64,000 nt of DNA. Source: Flavobacterium sp. Its GTDB lineage: Bacteria; Bacteroidota; Bacteroidia; Flavobacteriales; Flavobacteriaceae. The position numbers were made by a program, and so were the translations under genes. A model generated the notes under the pieces. The model was not told the DNA's origin, ran no database searches, and saw nothing but the letters and a program-made list of their open reading frames with translations. Location of the stretch: the NCBI RefSeq assembly GCF_027484705.1, contig NZ_JAIXSL010000024.1:1-64000 (forward strand), given 5' to 3'. Below are positions 26,150 through 34,811 of this stretch, piece after piece (the stretch's first letter is position 1; every line of letters starts with the position of its first letter).

Positions 26150-29100
26150 ATGAACAAAACCCAAACGGCGCCGATGGAAGCATTGGACGCGAATGACAAA
26201 TCTATAACCATGGAAATGGTGCTGCTCGATGGCGAACATTATTATAAAATCGCCAACGCTGACCGCATGCGTCCGTTTTTTATGAGCATCGTCAGCGATT
26301 CGAACCATTGGTTGTTTATTTCTAGTAACGGCGGTTTGACAGCCGGAAGAAAGAATGCCGATTTCGCGCTTTTCCCTTATTATACCGATGATAAAATCAC
26401 GGAGTTTGCAGACATTATGGGAAGTAAAACGGTTTTTCAGATTCATTTGGAAAACGAGACGAAGCTTTGGGAACCTTTTTCAGAACGCTTCAACGACCAT
26501 TACAATCTGAGTAGAAATCTCTATAAAAATACTTTTGGCAATACTATAATTTTTGAGGAAATCCATCATGATTTGCAGCTTACGTTTCGATACCAATGGA
26601 GTACGAGCAACAACTTCGGTTTCATCAAAAAATCGGAAATTCTAAACCATTCGGGGCAGGATTACAAAATAACGCTTCTCGACGGAATCCAAAACCTCAT
26701 GCCGCAAGGCGTCGGAAGTGATTTGCAAACCACAACAAGTAATTTGGTCGATGCGTATAAAAGAAACGAACTCGTTCCCGAAAGCGGTTTAGGGATTTTT
26801 GCTTTAAGCGCAATCATTGTTGATAAAGCCGAACCGAGCGAAGCTTTGAAAGCCAACATCGCATGGTCAATCGGACTCGAAAAACCCGATTATTTGTTGT
26901 CTTCATTGCAACTTCCCGCGTTTAGAAAACTACAGAAACTGCAACCTGAAACTGACATCAAGGGCGAAAAAGGCGCTTATTTTGTTTCGACAGATTTTAA
27001 GCTCGAAAAAAGCACATCCAAAAGCTGGAAAATCATAGCGAATGTCAACCAAAACCAATCGCAGATCATTGCGCTTTCTGAGGCAATTTTGAATGACGCG
27101 ACTCTAGAAAATCAACTGATTGACGATATCGCTTTAGGCAAACAAAATCTCATAACACTCAACGCGGCCGCCGATGGTTTGCAGTTTACGGCCGATCAGC
27201 GCAAAGATACGCGCCATTTTTCGAACGTATTGTTTAACATCATGCGTGGCGGTATTTTCGATAACAACTATCAAATCGATAAAAAAGATTTTTCGGATTA
27301 TTTAATGCGGGCGAATAAAATCGTCTTTCAGAATCATTCGGAATTTTTAAACAAGTTGCCGGAAACGTTCGATTATTTTGTAATTGAAAAAGTACTGGAA
27401 CAATATGAGGACGCTGATTTAATCAGGCTTAGTACAGAATATTTACCACTCAAATTCAGCCGCAGGCATGGCGATCCGAGTCGTCCGTGGAATAAGTTTT
27501 CAATCAATACACGCAGTGAAATCGACGGTTCTAAAATATTAGATTACGAAGGCAACTGGCGCGATATTTTCCAGAATTGGGAAGCGTTGGCGTATGCCTA
27601 TCCGCAGTTTATCGACGGCATGATTCTCAAGTTTCTGAACGCTTCCACTTTTGACGGTTACAATCCGTATCGCGTGACCAAAGACGGTTTCGATTGGGAA
27701 ACCATTGAACATGACAATCCTTGGTCTTATATCGGTTATTGGGGCGATCATCAGATTATTTATTTGTTGAAGTTTCTGGAATTCATCGAAAAATACCAAC
27801 CTGGCAAATTGCATTCCTACTTTGAAAAAGAGTGTTTCGTTTATGCCGCCGTGCCTTACACGATCAAATCCTACCAGCAAATTCTGCAAAATCCGAAAGA
27901 TACGATTGGTTACAATTACGACTGGGATAAAAAAATCAACGAGCAACGGAAAGTACTTGGAGCCGATGGTGCTTTATTACTGACCGATAATAACGGAATT
28001 TACCACGTCAATTTCATCGAGAAAATCCTCGCGACGGTACTCTCGAAAATGTCGAACTTCATTCCCGAAGCCGGCATTTGGATGAACACCCAGCGCCCCG
28101 AATGGAATGATGCAAACAATGCTTTGGTGGGCAACGGCGTTTCGATGGTGACTTTGAATTATCTGCACAGGTTCTTGAAATTTTTCCAAGATTTATTGGA
28201 AACTTCATCAACCGAGAACATCAAGATTTCGAATGAAATGGTCGAGTTTTATCATGCGATCCGCGAAAATCTGCTTGCGTTCAAACCTTTATTAAATTCA
28301 AAAATCAACGATTTCGACCGCAAAAAAATAATGGATGCTTTAGGCGAAGCGGCTTCCGACTATCGCGACCACGTATACCAAAGCGGATTTTGGGGTAAGA
28401 AACGTACCGTTTCAATGGAAGGTCTGAAAATTTTTACGCAAATCAGTCTGGATTTTATAGAACATTCCATCAAAGCAAACCAACGGGAAGACAAACTTTA
28501 TGACGCTTACAATCTGATGTCTTTGCATGAAGAAGGCGTCGCGGTTTCGCATTTGCCGGAAATGCTTGAAGGACAAGTCGCCGCCTTAAGTTCAGGTTTT
28601 CTGAACGGAAAAGAAGCTGTCGAAATTTTAGATGCTTTGCGAAACAGCGCCTTATATCGACCCGATCAGAACAGTTACATTCTATATCCGAACAAAGCAC
28701 TTCCTAAATTTTTAGAGAAAAATACCATTCCTGAAACGAAAGTGTCGGAATCGGTTTTAATTTTGAAACTATTGCAATATCATAACACGCAAATCATCAA
28801 TCAGGATGTTAAAGGCGGGTATCATTTCAATGGGAATTTTCACAATGCAAATGATTTGAAAGCGGCTTTGCTTCAACTCGGCCATCAAAACGAGTATCGT
28901 GAATGGGTCGCTAAAGACACAGAACTTGTTTTACAGATTTTCGAATCCGTTTTCAACCACAAAGCATTCACCGGAAGATCGGGCACTTTTTTCGCTTTTG
29001 AAGGTTTGGGTTCGATTTATTGGCATATGGTTTCCAAACTGCATGTGGCGGTTCAGGAAGTGTTGCTCAAAGCGATTGAAGTTGGTGAAAATCCTGATAC

Positions 29101-29620
29101 GATTAACGCTTTAGTCCAGCATTATGAGCAAATCGGCGAAGGCATCGGCATCCACAAATCGCCGGCGGTTTATGGTGCTTTTCCAACCGATCCGTATTCG
29201 CATACCCCTTTGCATCGCGGTGCACAACAACCTGGAATGACGGGTCAGGTTAAAGAAGATATTCTGACGAGAATTGGTGAATTGGGCGTAAAAGTCCGCA
29301 ACGGAAAATTGCGTTTCGAACCTTCGATATTGACTAAAAAAGAATTCCTCACAGAAAATCAGCAAGTCAGTTTTGTAAGCATTGATGGAACTGAAAAACC
29401 TACCCAACTCGAAAGCGGAAGTATGGCCTTTACAGTTTGTCAGGTGCCGGTCATTTATAAAATAGCGACAGAAAATCAATTGGAATTGCAATACAGTAAT
29501 GGCTCTCAAGAAGTGTATAATACAACGGAACTTGATGCAGAAAAAAGCAAAAAAATCTTCTTAAGAACCGGAGCAATTTCACAAATAAAAGTAAGCCTCA
29601 CAGCCGATAATTTAAGATGA
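26150..29620 (+). CDS. Probable GH149 beta-1,3-oligoglucan phosphorylase
   Basis: The 1156-residue protein has no signal peptide and should be cytoplasmic. The N-terminal beta-sandwich (ADRMRPFFMSIVSDSNHWLFISSNGGLTAGR) and an (alpha/alpha)6 barrel (YWGDHQIIYLLKFLEFIEKYQPG...) are of the GH94/149/161 phosphorylase type. EWNDANNALVGNG matches the conserved WND segment of these enzymes, placing the likely general acid at Asp654. Length (over 1100 residues) and the beta-1,3-glucan context point to GH149, which phosphorolyses beta-1,3-glucan oligosaccharides to glucose-1-phosphate, rather than the shorter GH94 enzymes. The ATG at 26150 is used (a GTG one codon earlier is possible). Its end overlaps the start of the GH17 gene by ATGA. 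Family assignment is from memory of the sequence pattern. Confidence 0.72.
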   Translation: MNKTQTAPMEALDANDKSITMEMVLLDGEHYYKIANADRMRPFFMSIVSDSNHWLFISSNGGLTAGRKNADFALFPYYTDDKITEFADIMGSKTVFQIHLENETKLWEPFSERFNDHYNLSRNLYKNTFGNTIIFEEIHHDLQLTFRYQWSTSNNFGFIKKSEILNHSGQDYKITLLDGIQNLMPQGVGSDLQTTTSNLVDAYKRNELVPESGLGIFALSAIIVDKAEPSEALKANIAWSIGLEKPDYLLSSLQLPAFRKLQKLQPETDIKGEKGAYFVSTDFKLEKSTSKSWKIIANVNQNQSQIIALSEAILNDATLENQLIDDIALGKQNLITLNAAADGLQFTADQRKDTRHFSNVLFNIMRGGIFDNNYQIDKKDFSDYLMRANKIVFQNHSEFLNKLPETFDYFVIEKVLEQYEDADLIRLSTEYLPLKFSRRHGDPSRPWNKFSINTRSEIDGSKILDYEGNWRDIFQNWEALAYAYPQFIDGMILKFLNASTFDGYNPYRVTKDGFDWETIEHDNPWSYIGYWGDHQIIYLLKFLEFIEKYQPGKLHSYFEKECFVYAAVPYTIKSYQQILQNPKDTIGYNYDWDKKINEQRKVLGADGALLLTDNNGIYHVNFIEKILATVLSKMSNFIPEAGIWMNTQRPEWNDANNALVGNGVSMVTLNYLHRFLKFFQDLLETSSTENIKISNEMVEFYHAIRENLLAFKPLLNSKINDFDRKKIMDALGEAASDYRDHVYQSGFWGKKRTVSMEGLKIFTQISLDFIEHSIKANQREDKLYDAYNLMSLHEEGVAVSHLPEMLEGQVAALSSGFLNGKEAVEILDALRNSALYRPDQNSYILYPNKALPKFLEKNTIPETKVSESVLILKLLQYHNTQIINQDVKGGYHFNGNFHNANDLKAALLQLGHQNEYREWVAKDTELVLQIFESVFNHKAFTGRSGTFFAFEGLGSIYWHMVSKLHVAVQEVLLKAIEVGENPDTINALVQHYEQIGEGIGIHKSPAVYGAFPTDPYSHTPLHRGAQQPGMTGQVKEDILTRIGELGVKVRNGKLRFEPSILTKKEFLTENQQVSFVSIDGTEKPTQLESGSMAFTVCQVPVIYKIATENQLELQYSNGSQEVYNTTELDAEKSKKIFLRTGAISQIKVSLTADNLR

Positions 29621-30867
29621 TGAATAAGGCGATTTATATACTATGCTTCTTTTTGCTTTCGTGTCATAGTACTATAAAAAGCCGTGTAGACAACGAAATG
29701 ACAGCAGAAAAAATACTAGGAAATAAAAACTATCAGGCCATTTGTTACGGCGGTTATCGCACGCAGACGCGCGCGGTGGAGCCGACGATTTCGGAGTTGA
29801 AGGAAGATATGAAGTTGCTGTCAGTCCTCAACATCAAAGTGGTCAGAACTTACAACGTTCACCTTCAGGAAGCCGCGAATTTATTACAAGCCATTACGGA
29901 ATTGAGAAAAGAAAGTCCCGATTTTGAAATGTATGTCATGCTCGGCGCCTGGATTGACTGCAAAAACGCCTGGACCGATTTGCCGCCGAACCACAACGAA
30001 GAAAGCGATCGCAATGCCGTTGAAATTGACGAAGCCATCCGATTGGCAAACCAATATCCCGAAATCGTGAAAATTATAGCCGTCGGAAATGAAGCTATGG
30101 TCAAATGGGCGACGAATTATTATGTGCAGCCAGCTGTAATTTTAAAGTGGGTCAATCATTTACAGCATTTAAAAAAACAACAAAAATTGCCCAAAGATTT
30201 GTGGATCACGAGCTCGGATAATTTCGCTTCTTGGGGCGGTGGCGATGCTTCTTACCATAACGAAGATCTGAACCAATTGATTAAAGCGGTCGATTATATT
30301 TCGTTGCACACGTATCCGATGCACGACACGCATTACCATCCGGTTTTTTGGGGAACCTTGCCGGAAGAAGAACATTTATCAGAAAAAGAAAAAGTGGATG
30401 CCGCAATGCTTCGCGCCAGAGATTATGCGGTTTCTCAATATAAAAATGTCGTGAATTATATGAAATCGGTTGGCGTTGACAAACCTGTTCATATTGGCGA
30501 AACCGGTTGGGCAACCCTGTCGAATGAGCTTTATGGCAATGAAGGTTCAAAAGCTACGGATGAATACAAATCGGCCAAATTCTATCACCTGATGCGCGAC
30601 TGGACAAACAATTCAGGCATTAGTTGTTTTTATTTTGAAGCGTTCGATGAAAACTGGAAAGACAGTGCCAATCCGTCGGGTTCGGAAAATCATTTTGGGT
30701 TGATCAATTTGAAGTCGGAAGCCAAATATGCGCTATGGAACGAGGTCGATGCCGGAACATTCAAAGGCCTGACACGCAACGGGAAACCGATTACGAAAAC
30801 TTACCACGGTGATGAAAAAGCTTTGTGGCTCGATGTTAAAATGCCTGCGATACCAGTAACCCATTAA
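29617..30867 (+). CDS. GH17 glucanase/transglycosylase-like lipoprotein
   Basis: The 416-residue protein has a short lipoprotein signal with cysteine at residue 16 (CFFLLSC). GH17-type motifs are YGGYRTQTR near the N-terminus, acid/base Glu159 in IAVGNEAMVKW, the HTYP strand, and nucleophile Glu295 in HIGETGWAT. A substrate-side FYFEAFDENWKD follows. GH17 enzymes act on beta-1,3-glucans as endo- or exo-glucanases or as transglycosylases. It overlaps the phosphorylase gene by four bases (translational coupling) and is 3 bases from the GH30 gene. The location is membrane-anchored, probably facing the periplasm since no Asp-rich export signal follows the cysteine. Confidence 0.85.
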   Translation: MMNKAIYILCFFLLSCHSTIKSRVDNEMTAEKILGNKNYQAICYGGYRTQTRAVEPTISELKEDMKLLSVLNIKVVRTYNVHLQEAANLLQAITELRKESPDFEMYVMLGAWIDCKNAWTDLPPNHNEESDRNAVEIDEAIRLANQYPEIVKIIAVGNEAMVKWATNYYVQPAVILKWVNHLQHLKKQQKLPKDLWITSSDNFASWGGGDASYHNEDLNQLIKAVDYISLHTYPMHDTHYHPVFWGTLPEEEHLSEKEKVDAAMLRARDYAVSQYKNVVNYMKSVGVDKPVHIGETGWATLSNELYGNEGSKATDEYKSAKFYHLMRDWTNNSGISCFYFEAFDENWKDSANPSGSENHFGLINLKSEAKYALWNEVDAGTFKGLTRNGKPITKTYHGDEKALWLDVKMPAIPVTH

Positions 30868-30870
30868 ATC

Positions 30871-32382
30871 ATGGAACAATTGAAATCGATATTATCCATC
30901 TTTAAATTCTCAACATTCACAATGATGATGGCACTTTCATTGAACAGCTGTACCGCACAAAAAGAATTACAGACAACCGTCTACGAAACTTCTGAAAGCG
31001 GCCATGCGCTCAAAAAAATCACGACTTTTTCAGCCAGCGAAAATCCGGTGATCATTAGTTTAAATCCCGATGAAAAGTTTCAGACCATTACGGGATTTGG
31101 CGGTTCTTTTACGGAATCGAGCGCACATCTTTTGAATCAATTGAGCAAAGCCAACCGCAAGAAAGTGCTTGACGCTTATTTCAGCAAAGCCGGCGCAGAT
31201 TATTCGCTCACGAGAACGCACATCAATTCGTGTGATTTCTCTCTGAAACATTATGCTTACGCGATGGTCGATGGCGATAAGAATCTTGAAAATTTCTCGA
31301 TTGCAGAAGACAAAGACGACATTATTCCGATGATACTCGAAGCGAAATCCATTTCAAAAGACGGTTTCAATATTATCGCCTCGCCTTGGACTGCACCGCC
31401 GTGGATGAAAGACAATAAAAGCTGGATTGGTGGGAAATTGCTGCCGGAATACAACGATAGTTGGGCTTTATATTATTCGAAATACATCGACGCTTATAAA
31501 AAAGAAGGCATTGACATTTGGGGACTCACGGTCATCAACGAGCCACATGGCAACGGCAACAACTGGGAAAGCATGTTATTTTCGCCCGAAGAAATGACGC
31601 TTTTCGTTCAAAATCATTTGGGGCCGACTTTAGCAGCTCACGGAAAATCTGAAGTGAAAATTTTGGGTTACGATCAGAACCGCGCTGGTTTGCAGGAATG
31701 GGTCGATGCGATGTATAAGGACGAGAAAACTTCGAAATACTTTGCTGGAACTGCAATTCATTGGTATGAAAGTACCTATGATTATTTCGCGGACGCGTTA
31801 CAATATGCGCACAAAAAATCTCCTAACAAATACCTGATTCAGACCGAAGCCTGTGTAGATTCAGAAATCCCACATTGGAATGACGACGCTTGGTACTGGA
31901 AAAAAGAAGCGACCGATTGGGGTTGGGATTGGGCGAGCGAAAAAGACAAACACTTGCATCCGAAATATGCTCCGGTAAATCGCTATGCCACTGATATCAT
32001 TGGCTGTCTCAACAATTGGGTAGATGGCTGGGTCGATTGGAATATGGTTTTAGACCGGCAAGGCGGCCCGAACTGGTTCAAAAACTGGTGTACGGCGCCC
32101 GTGATTGTAGATGTGCAAAAGGATGAGGTTTATTTAACGCCGCTGTATTATACGATGGCACATTTCAGCAAATTCATGCGACCCGGTGCAGTAAAAATCG
32201 GTTGCACCCTTCAAAATAAAGATTTGATGGCCACCGCGGTGAAAAATCCTGATGGCTCGATTGCGATTGCGATTTTCAACCCGACAGAAACCATACAATC
32301 AATTCAGATCAATCTTAATCATCAGAAAAAAAATATTTCCATTAATGCAAAAGCATTACAAACCGTGTTGATTCAACCTTAA
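30871..32382 (+). CDS. GH30 beta-glucosidase/beta-1,6-glucanase lipoprotein
   Basis: The 503-residue protein has a lipoprotein signal with cysteine at about residue 27 (LSLNSCTAQ). The GH30 pattern runs FQTITGFGGSFTESSAHLL, SPWTAPPWMK, acid/base Glu224 in TVINEPHGNGNNWESM and nucleophile Glu326 in YLIQTEACVD, with a C-terminal beta-sandwich ending NAKALQTVLIQP. GH30 subfamilies 1 and 3 cut beta-1,6- or beta-glucosidic bonds, so removal of the beta-1,6 branches of laminarin is the likely task (inference from context). A shorter start at one of the Met residues 18-20 would still leave the lipobox. Confidence 0.88.
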   Translation: MEQLKSILSIFKFSTFTMMMALSLNSCTAQKELQTTVYETSESGHALKKITTFSASENPVIISLNPDEKFQTITGFGGSFTESSAHLLNQLSKANRKKVLDAYFSKAGADYSLTRTHINSCDFSLKHYAYAMVDGDKNLENFSIAEDKDDIIPMILEAKSISKDGFNIIASPWTAPPWMKDNKSWIGGKLLPEYNDSWALYYSKYIDAYKKEGIDIWGLTVINEPHGNGNNWESMLFSPEEMTLFVQNHLGPTLAAHGKSEVKILGYDQNRAGLQEWVDAMYKDEKTSKYFAGTAIHWYESTYDYFADALQYAHKKSPNKYLIQTEACVDSEIPHWNDDAWYWKKEATDWGWDWASEKDKHLHPKYAPVNRYATDIIGCLNNWVDGWVDWNMVLDRQGGPNWFKNWCTAPVIVDVQKDEVYLTPLYYTMAHFSKFMRPGAVKIGCTLQNKDLMATAVKNPDGSIAIAIFNPTETIQSIQINLNHQKKNISINAKALQTVLIQP

Positions 32383-32393
32383 AAAAAAATATT

Positions 32394-33839
32394 ATGTCAG
32401 AAATTCAGTCCACCAACGTGTCACCAAAATTAGCAAGAGATAAGGTTCCTTTTGGACAAAAGGCCGCTTTTGGCGCCGGACATTTAGTTAACAATTTATT
32501 TCCTGGCGCTTTAGGTGTTTTTTCATTCTTTTTGCTTACCGCTTTTGGCATGGATCCTTTTCTTGCGGGAATTTTAGGCGGATTACCTCGAATTTATGAT
32601 GCCATTATCGACCCTATTATTGGGCATCTTTCTGATAATACCAGATCGAGATGGGGAAGAAGAAGGCCTTTTATTTTTGTTGGCGCTATTTTGAGTGGTG
32701 TATTTTTTATCATTTTGTGGCAATTGGATCCTAATAATACACAAAGCTATAATTTTTGGTATTTTCTTATTTTTTCTCTAGTGTTCTTAACAGGGAATGC
32801 TTTGTTTGCGACACCGCTCATTGGGTTAGGATATGAAATGACATCCGATTATAAAGAACGAACCCGATTGATGGGATTTTCTCAAACCATAGGACAAATT
32901 GCATGGATGATTGTACCTTGGTTTTGGGTTGTTATTGCCGATCCTACCATATTTAAAACGCAAGCAGAAGGCGTTCATAAATTATCCATCATTGTAGGAG
33001 CCATTTGTATGATTTTAGGGGTTTTACCCGCTCTTTTTTGTAAAGAAATGGATCAAACCAATTTAGATAATAGAGATAATAAAAATAAAAATGTATTTAG
33101 TGAATTGCTGAGTCTTTTCAAAAGTATTGGCCTGATTTCTAAAAACAAATCTTTTATGAAATTATGTGCGGCCACCTTTTTAGTATTTAACGGTTTTCAA
33201 ATGGTAGCATCTTTTAGCTATTTTATTATTGTTTTCTATTTATTCAAAGGCGATTATGGAATGGCGGGAACATGGCCAGCTTGGTTTTCTACCATTAGTG
33301 CTGTGTTTACTGCTTTTTTAATTATACCAATAGTCACTGTGCTTTCCAGCAAATTCGGTAAAAAGAATGCCTTTATTATTTCTACAGTATTATCAATTAT
33401 TGGATATGGTTTGAAATGGTGGGGTTTTAGCCCCGGAAACCCTTGGTTAATGTTAATTCCAGTGCCTTTAATTGCTTTCGGACTAGGAGGTCTTTTTACC
33501 TTAATGATGAGTATGACAGCCGATGTGTGTGATCTTGATGAATTAGAAAACGGAATGCCTAGAAAAGAAGGCACGTTCGGAGCCATCTATTGGTGGATGG
33601 TCAAGCTTGGACAAGGAATCGCTTTGGTTTTAGCAGGTTGGGTACTGGAAATTATCGGCTTTGATGCTAGTAAAGCTATTCAAAGTACTGAAACGATAAC
33701 CAACCTTAGACTTTTCGATATTTTTATTCCCATTATCACGGCAGCCATTGCTATTTGGGTCATGTGGGATTATAATTTATCGGAAGAAAAAGCCAAAGAA
33801 ATAAAAGCAGAATTAGTAGCCAGAAGAGGCGAATTATAA
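32394..33839 (+). CDS. GPH-family (MFS) sugar:cation symporter
   Basis: The 481-residue membrane protein has 12 hydrophobic segments. The loop YDAIIDPIIGHLSDNTRSRW followed by GRRRPFI is diagnostic of the glycoside-pentoside-hexuronide symporter family (MelB type). A later loop, TADVCDLDELENGMPRKEGTFGAIYWW, is also typical. It would import mono- or oligosaccharides across the inner membrane. In the operon it sits between periplasmic glycosidases and a cytoplasmic GH17, so the cargo is probably glucose or beta-glucan oligosaccharides. The DNA of this gene and the next looks richer in A/T at third positions than the genes before it (by eye). Confidence 0.88.
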   Translation: MSEIQSTNVSPKLARDKVPFGQKAAFGAGHLVNNLFPGALGVFSFFLLTAFGMDPFLAGILGGLPRIYDAIIDPIIGHLSDNTRSRWGRRRPFIFVGAILSGVFFIILWQLDPNNTQSYNFWYFLIFSLVFLTGNALFATPLIGLGYEMTSDYKERTRLMGFSQTIGQIAWMIVPWFWVVIADPTIFKTQAEGVHKLSIIVGAICMILGVLPALFCKEMDQTNLDNRDNKNKNVFSELLSLFKSIGLISKNKSFMKLCAATFLVFNGFQMVASFSYFIIVFYLFKGDYGMAGTWPAWFSTISAVFTAFLIIPIVTVLSSKFGKKNAFIISTVLSIIGYGLKWWGFSPGNPWLMLIPVPLIAFGLGGLFTLMMSMTADVCDLDELENGMPRKEGTFGAIYWWMVKLGQGIALVLAGWVLEIIGFDASKAIQSTETITNLRLFDIFIPIITAAIAIWVMWDYNLSEEKAKEIKAELVARRGEL

Positions 33840-33858
33840 CCTTAAAACTTATAAAGTC

Positions 33859-34785
33859 ATGTCATTTAGAGCAGGTCATTATTTTTCGTTAGAAAGCCAT
33901 TCATTGGAGCATAATTCTTTAGAAAACGAATATCAACCCATCGATTTTTCTGAAATTTCAACTAAAAAATTAGCTGATATGTGGAGAGAAACGCTGCATA
34001 AAGGGATGCATGGTATTTGTTTCAGTTTGTACGAAGATGGTCAAAAACCGGGCGATATTATCACTGCCGAACAGGTCAACAGACGTATTCAAACTCTAAA
34101 GCCTTATACAAAATGGATTCGTTCTTTCTCGTGTATTGAAGGCAACGAACATATCGCTCGAATTGCACACCAAAATGGCATGAAAACACTCGTTGGCGCA
34201 TGGTTAGGAAGTGATTTGGAACTCAATGAAAAGGAAATAGAAGGACTAATTACACTAGCCAAAGAAGGTTGCGTAGCGATTGCCGCAGTTGGGAATGAAG
34301 TGATGTATAGAGGCGATTTGACAGAAGAACAATTGTTGGCATACATCAATCGTGTCAAGGAAGCACTGCCTGATATTCCTATCGGTTATGTTGACGCTTA
34401 TTATGAGTTTTCGCATCGCCCAAAAATCACCGAAGCTTGTGATGTAATACTAACCAACTGTTATCCTTATTGGGAAGGTTGTCCGATTGAATATTCATTA
34501 CATCATATGCAAAGCATGTTCGGTTCCGCAAAAGATGCCGGTAAAGGCAAACGCGTCATTATCACCGAGACTGGTTGGCCAAGCGAAGGAGGTGCTCTTA
34601 AAGGAGCCGTTGCATCCAATGAAAACGCCATGAAATACTTTATAGAAACCCAATTATGGTCGCAACAAAATAACATTGAAATATTCTATTTCTCCTCTTT
34701 TGATGAATCCTGGAAAGTCGGGGCAGAAGGCGATGTCGGAGCTTATTGGGGCATTTGGGATAAAAATGAAAAATTGAAATACTAA
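33859..34785 (+). CDS. GH17-family glycosidase without signal peptide
   Basis: The 308-residue protein starts MSFRAGHYFSLESHSLEHN, which is not a signal peptide, so it should be cytoplasmic. GH17-type motifs are KGMHGICFSLYEDGQKP, acid/base Glu147 in AAVGNEVMYRG, NCYPYWEG, nucleophile Glu237 in IITETGWPSEGG, and FYFSSFDESWK. It is shorter than the lipoprotein GH17 of the same operon and clearly distinct from it. With a symporter directly upstream (19-base gap), it probably trims imported beta-1,3-gluco-oligosaccharides next to the phosphorylase. Exo- or transglycosylase action cannot be told apart. Confidence 0.82.
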   Translation: MSFRAGHYFSLESHSLEHNSLENEYQPIDFSEISTKKLADMWRETLHKGMHGICFSLYEDGQKPGDIITAEQVNRRIQTLKPYTKWIRSFSCIEGNEHIARIAHQNGMKTLVGAWLGSDLELNEKEIEGLITLAKEGCVAIAAVGNEVMYRGDLTEEQLLAYINRVKEALPDIPIGYVDAYYEFSHRPKITEACDVILTNCYPYWEGCPIEYSLHHMQSMFGSAKDAGKGKRVIITETGWPSEGGALKGAVASNENAMKYFIETQLWSQQNNIEIFYFSSFDESWKVGAEGDVGAYWGIWDKNEKLKY

Positions 34786-34811
34786 GAATATTTTCTAAAT
34801 ACGAAACGCTT

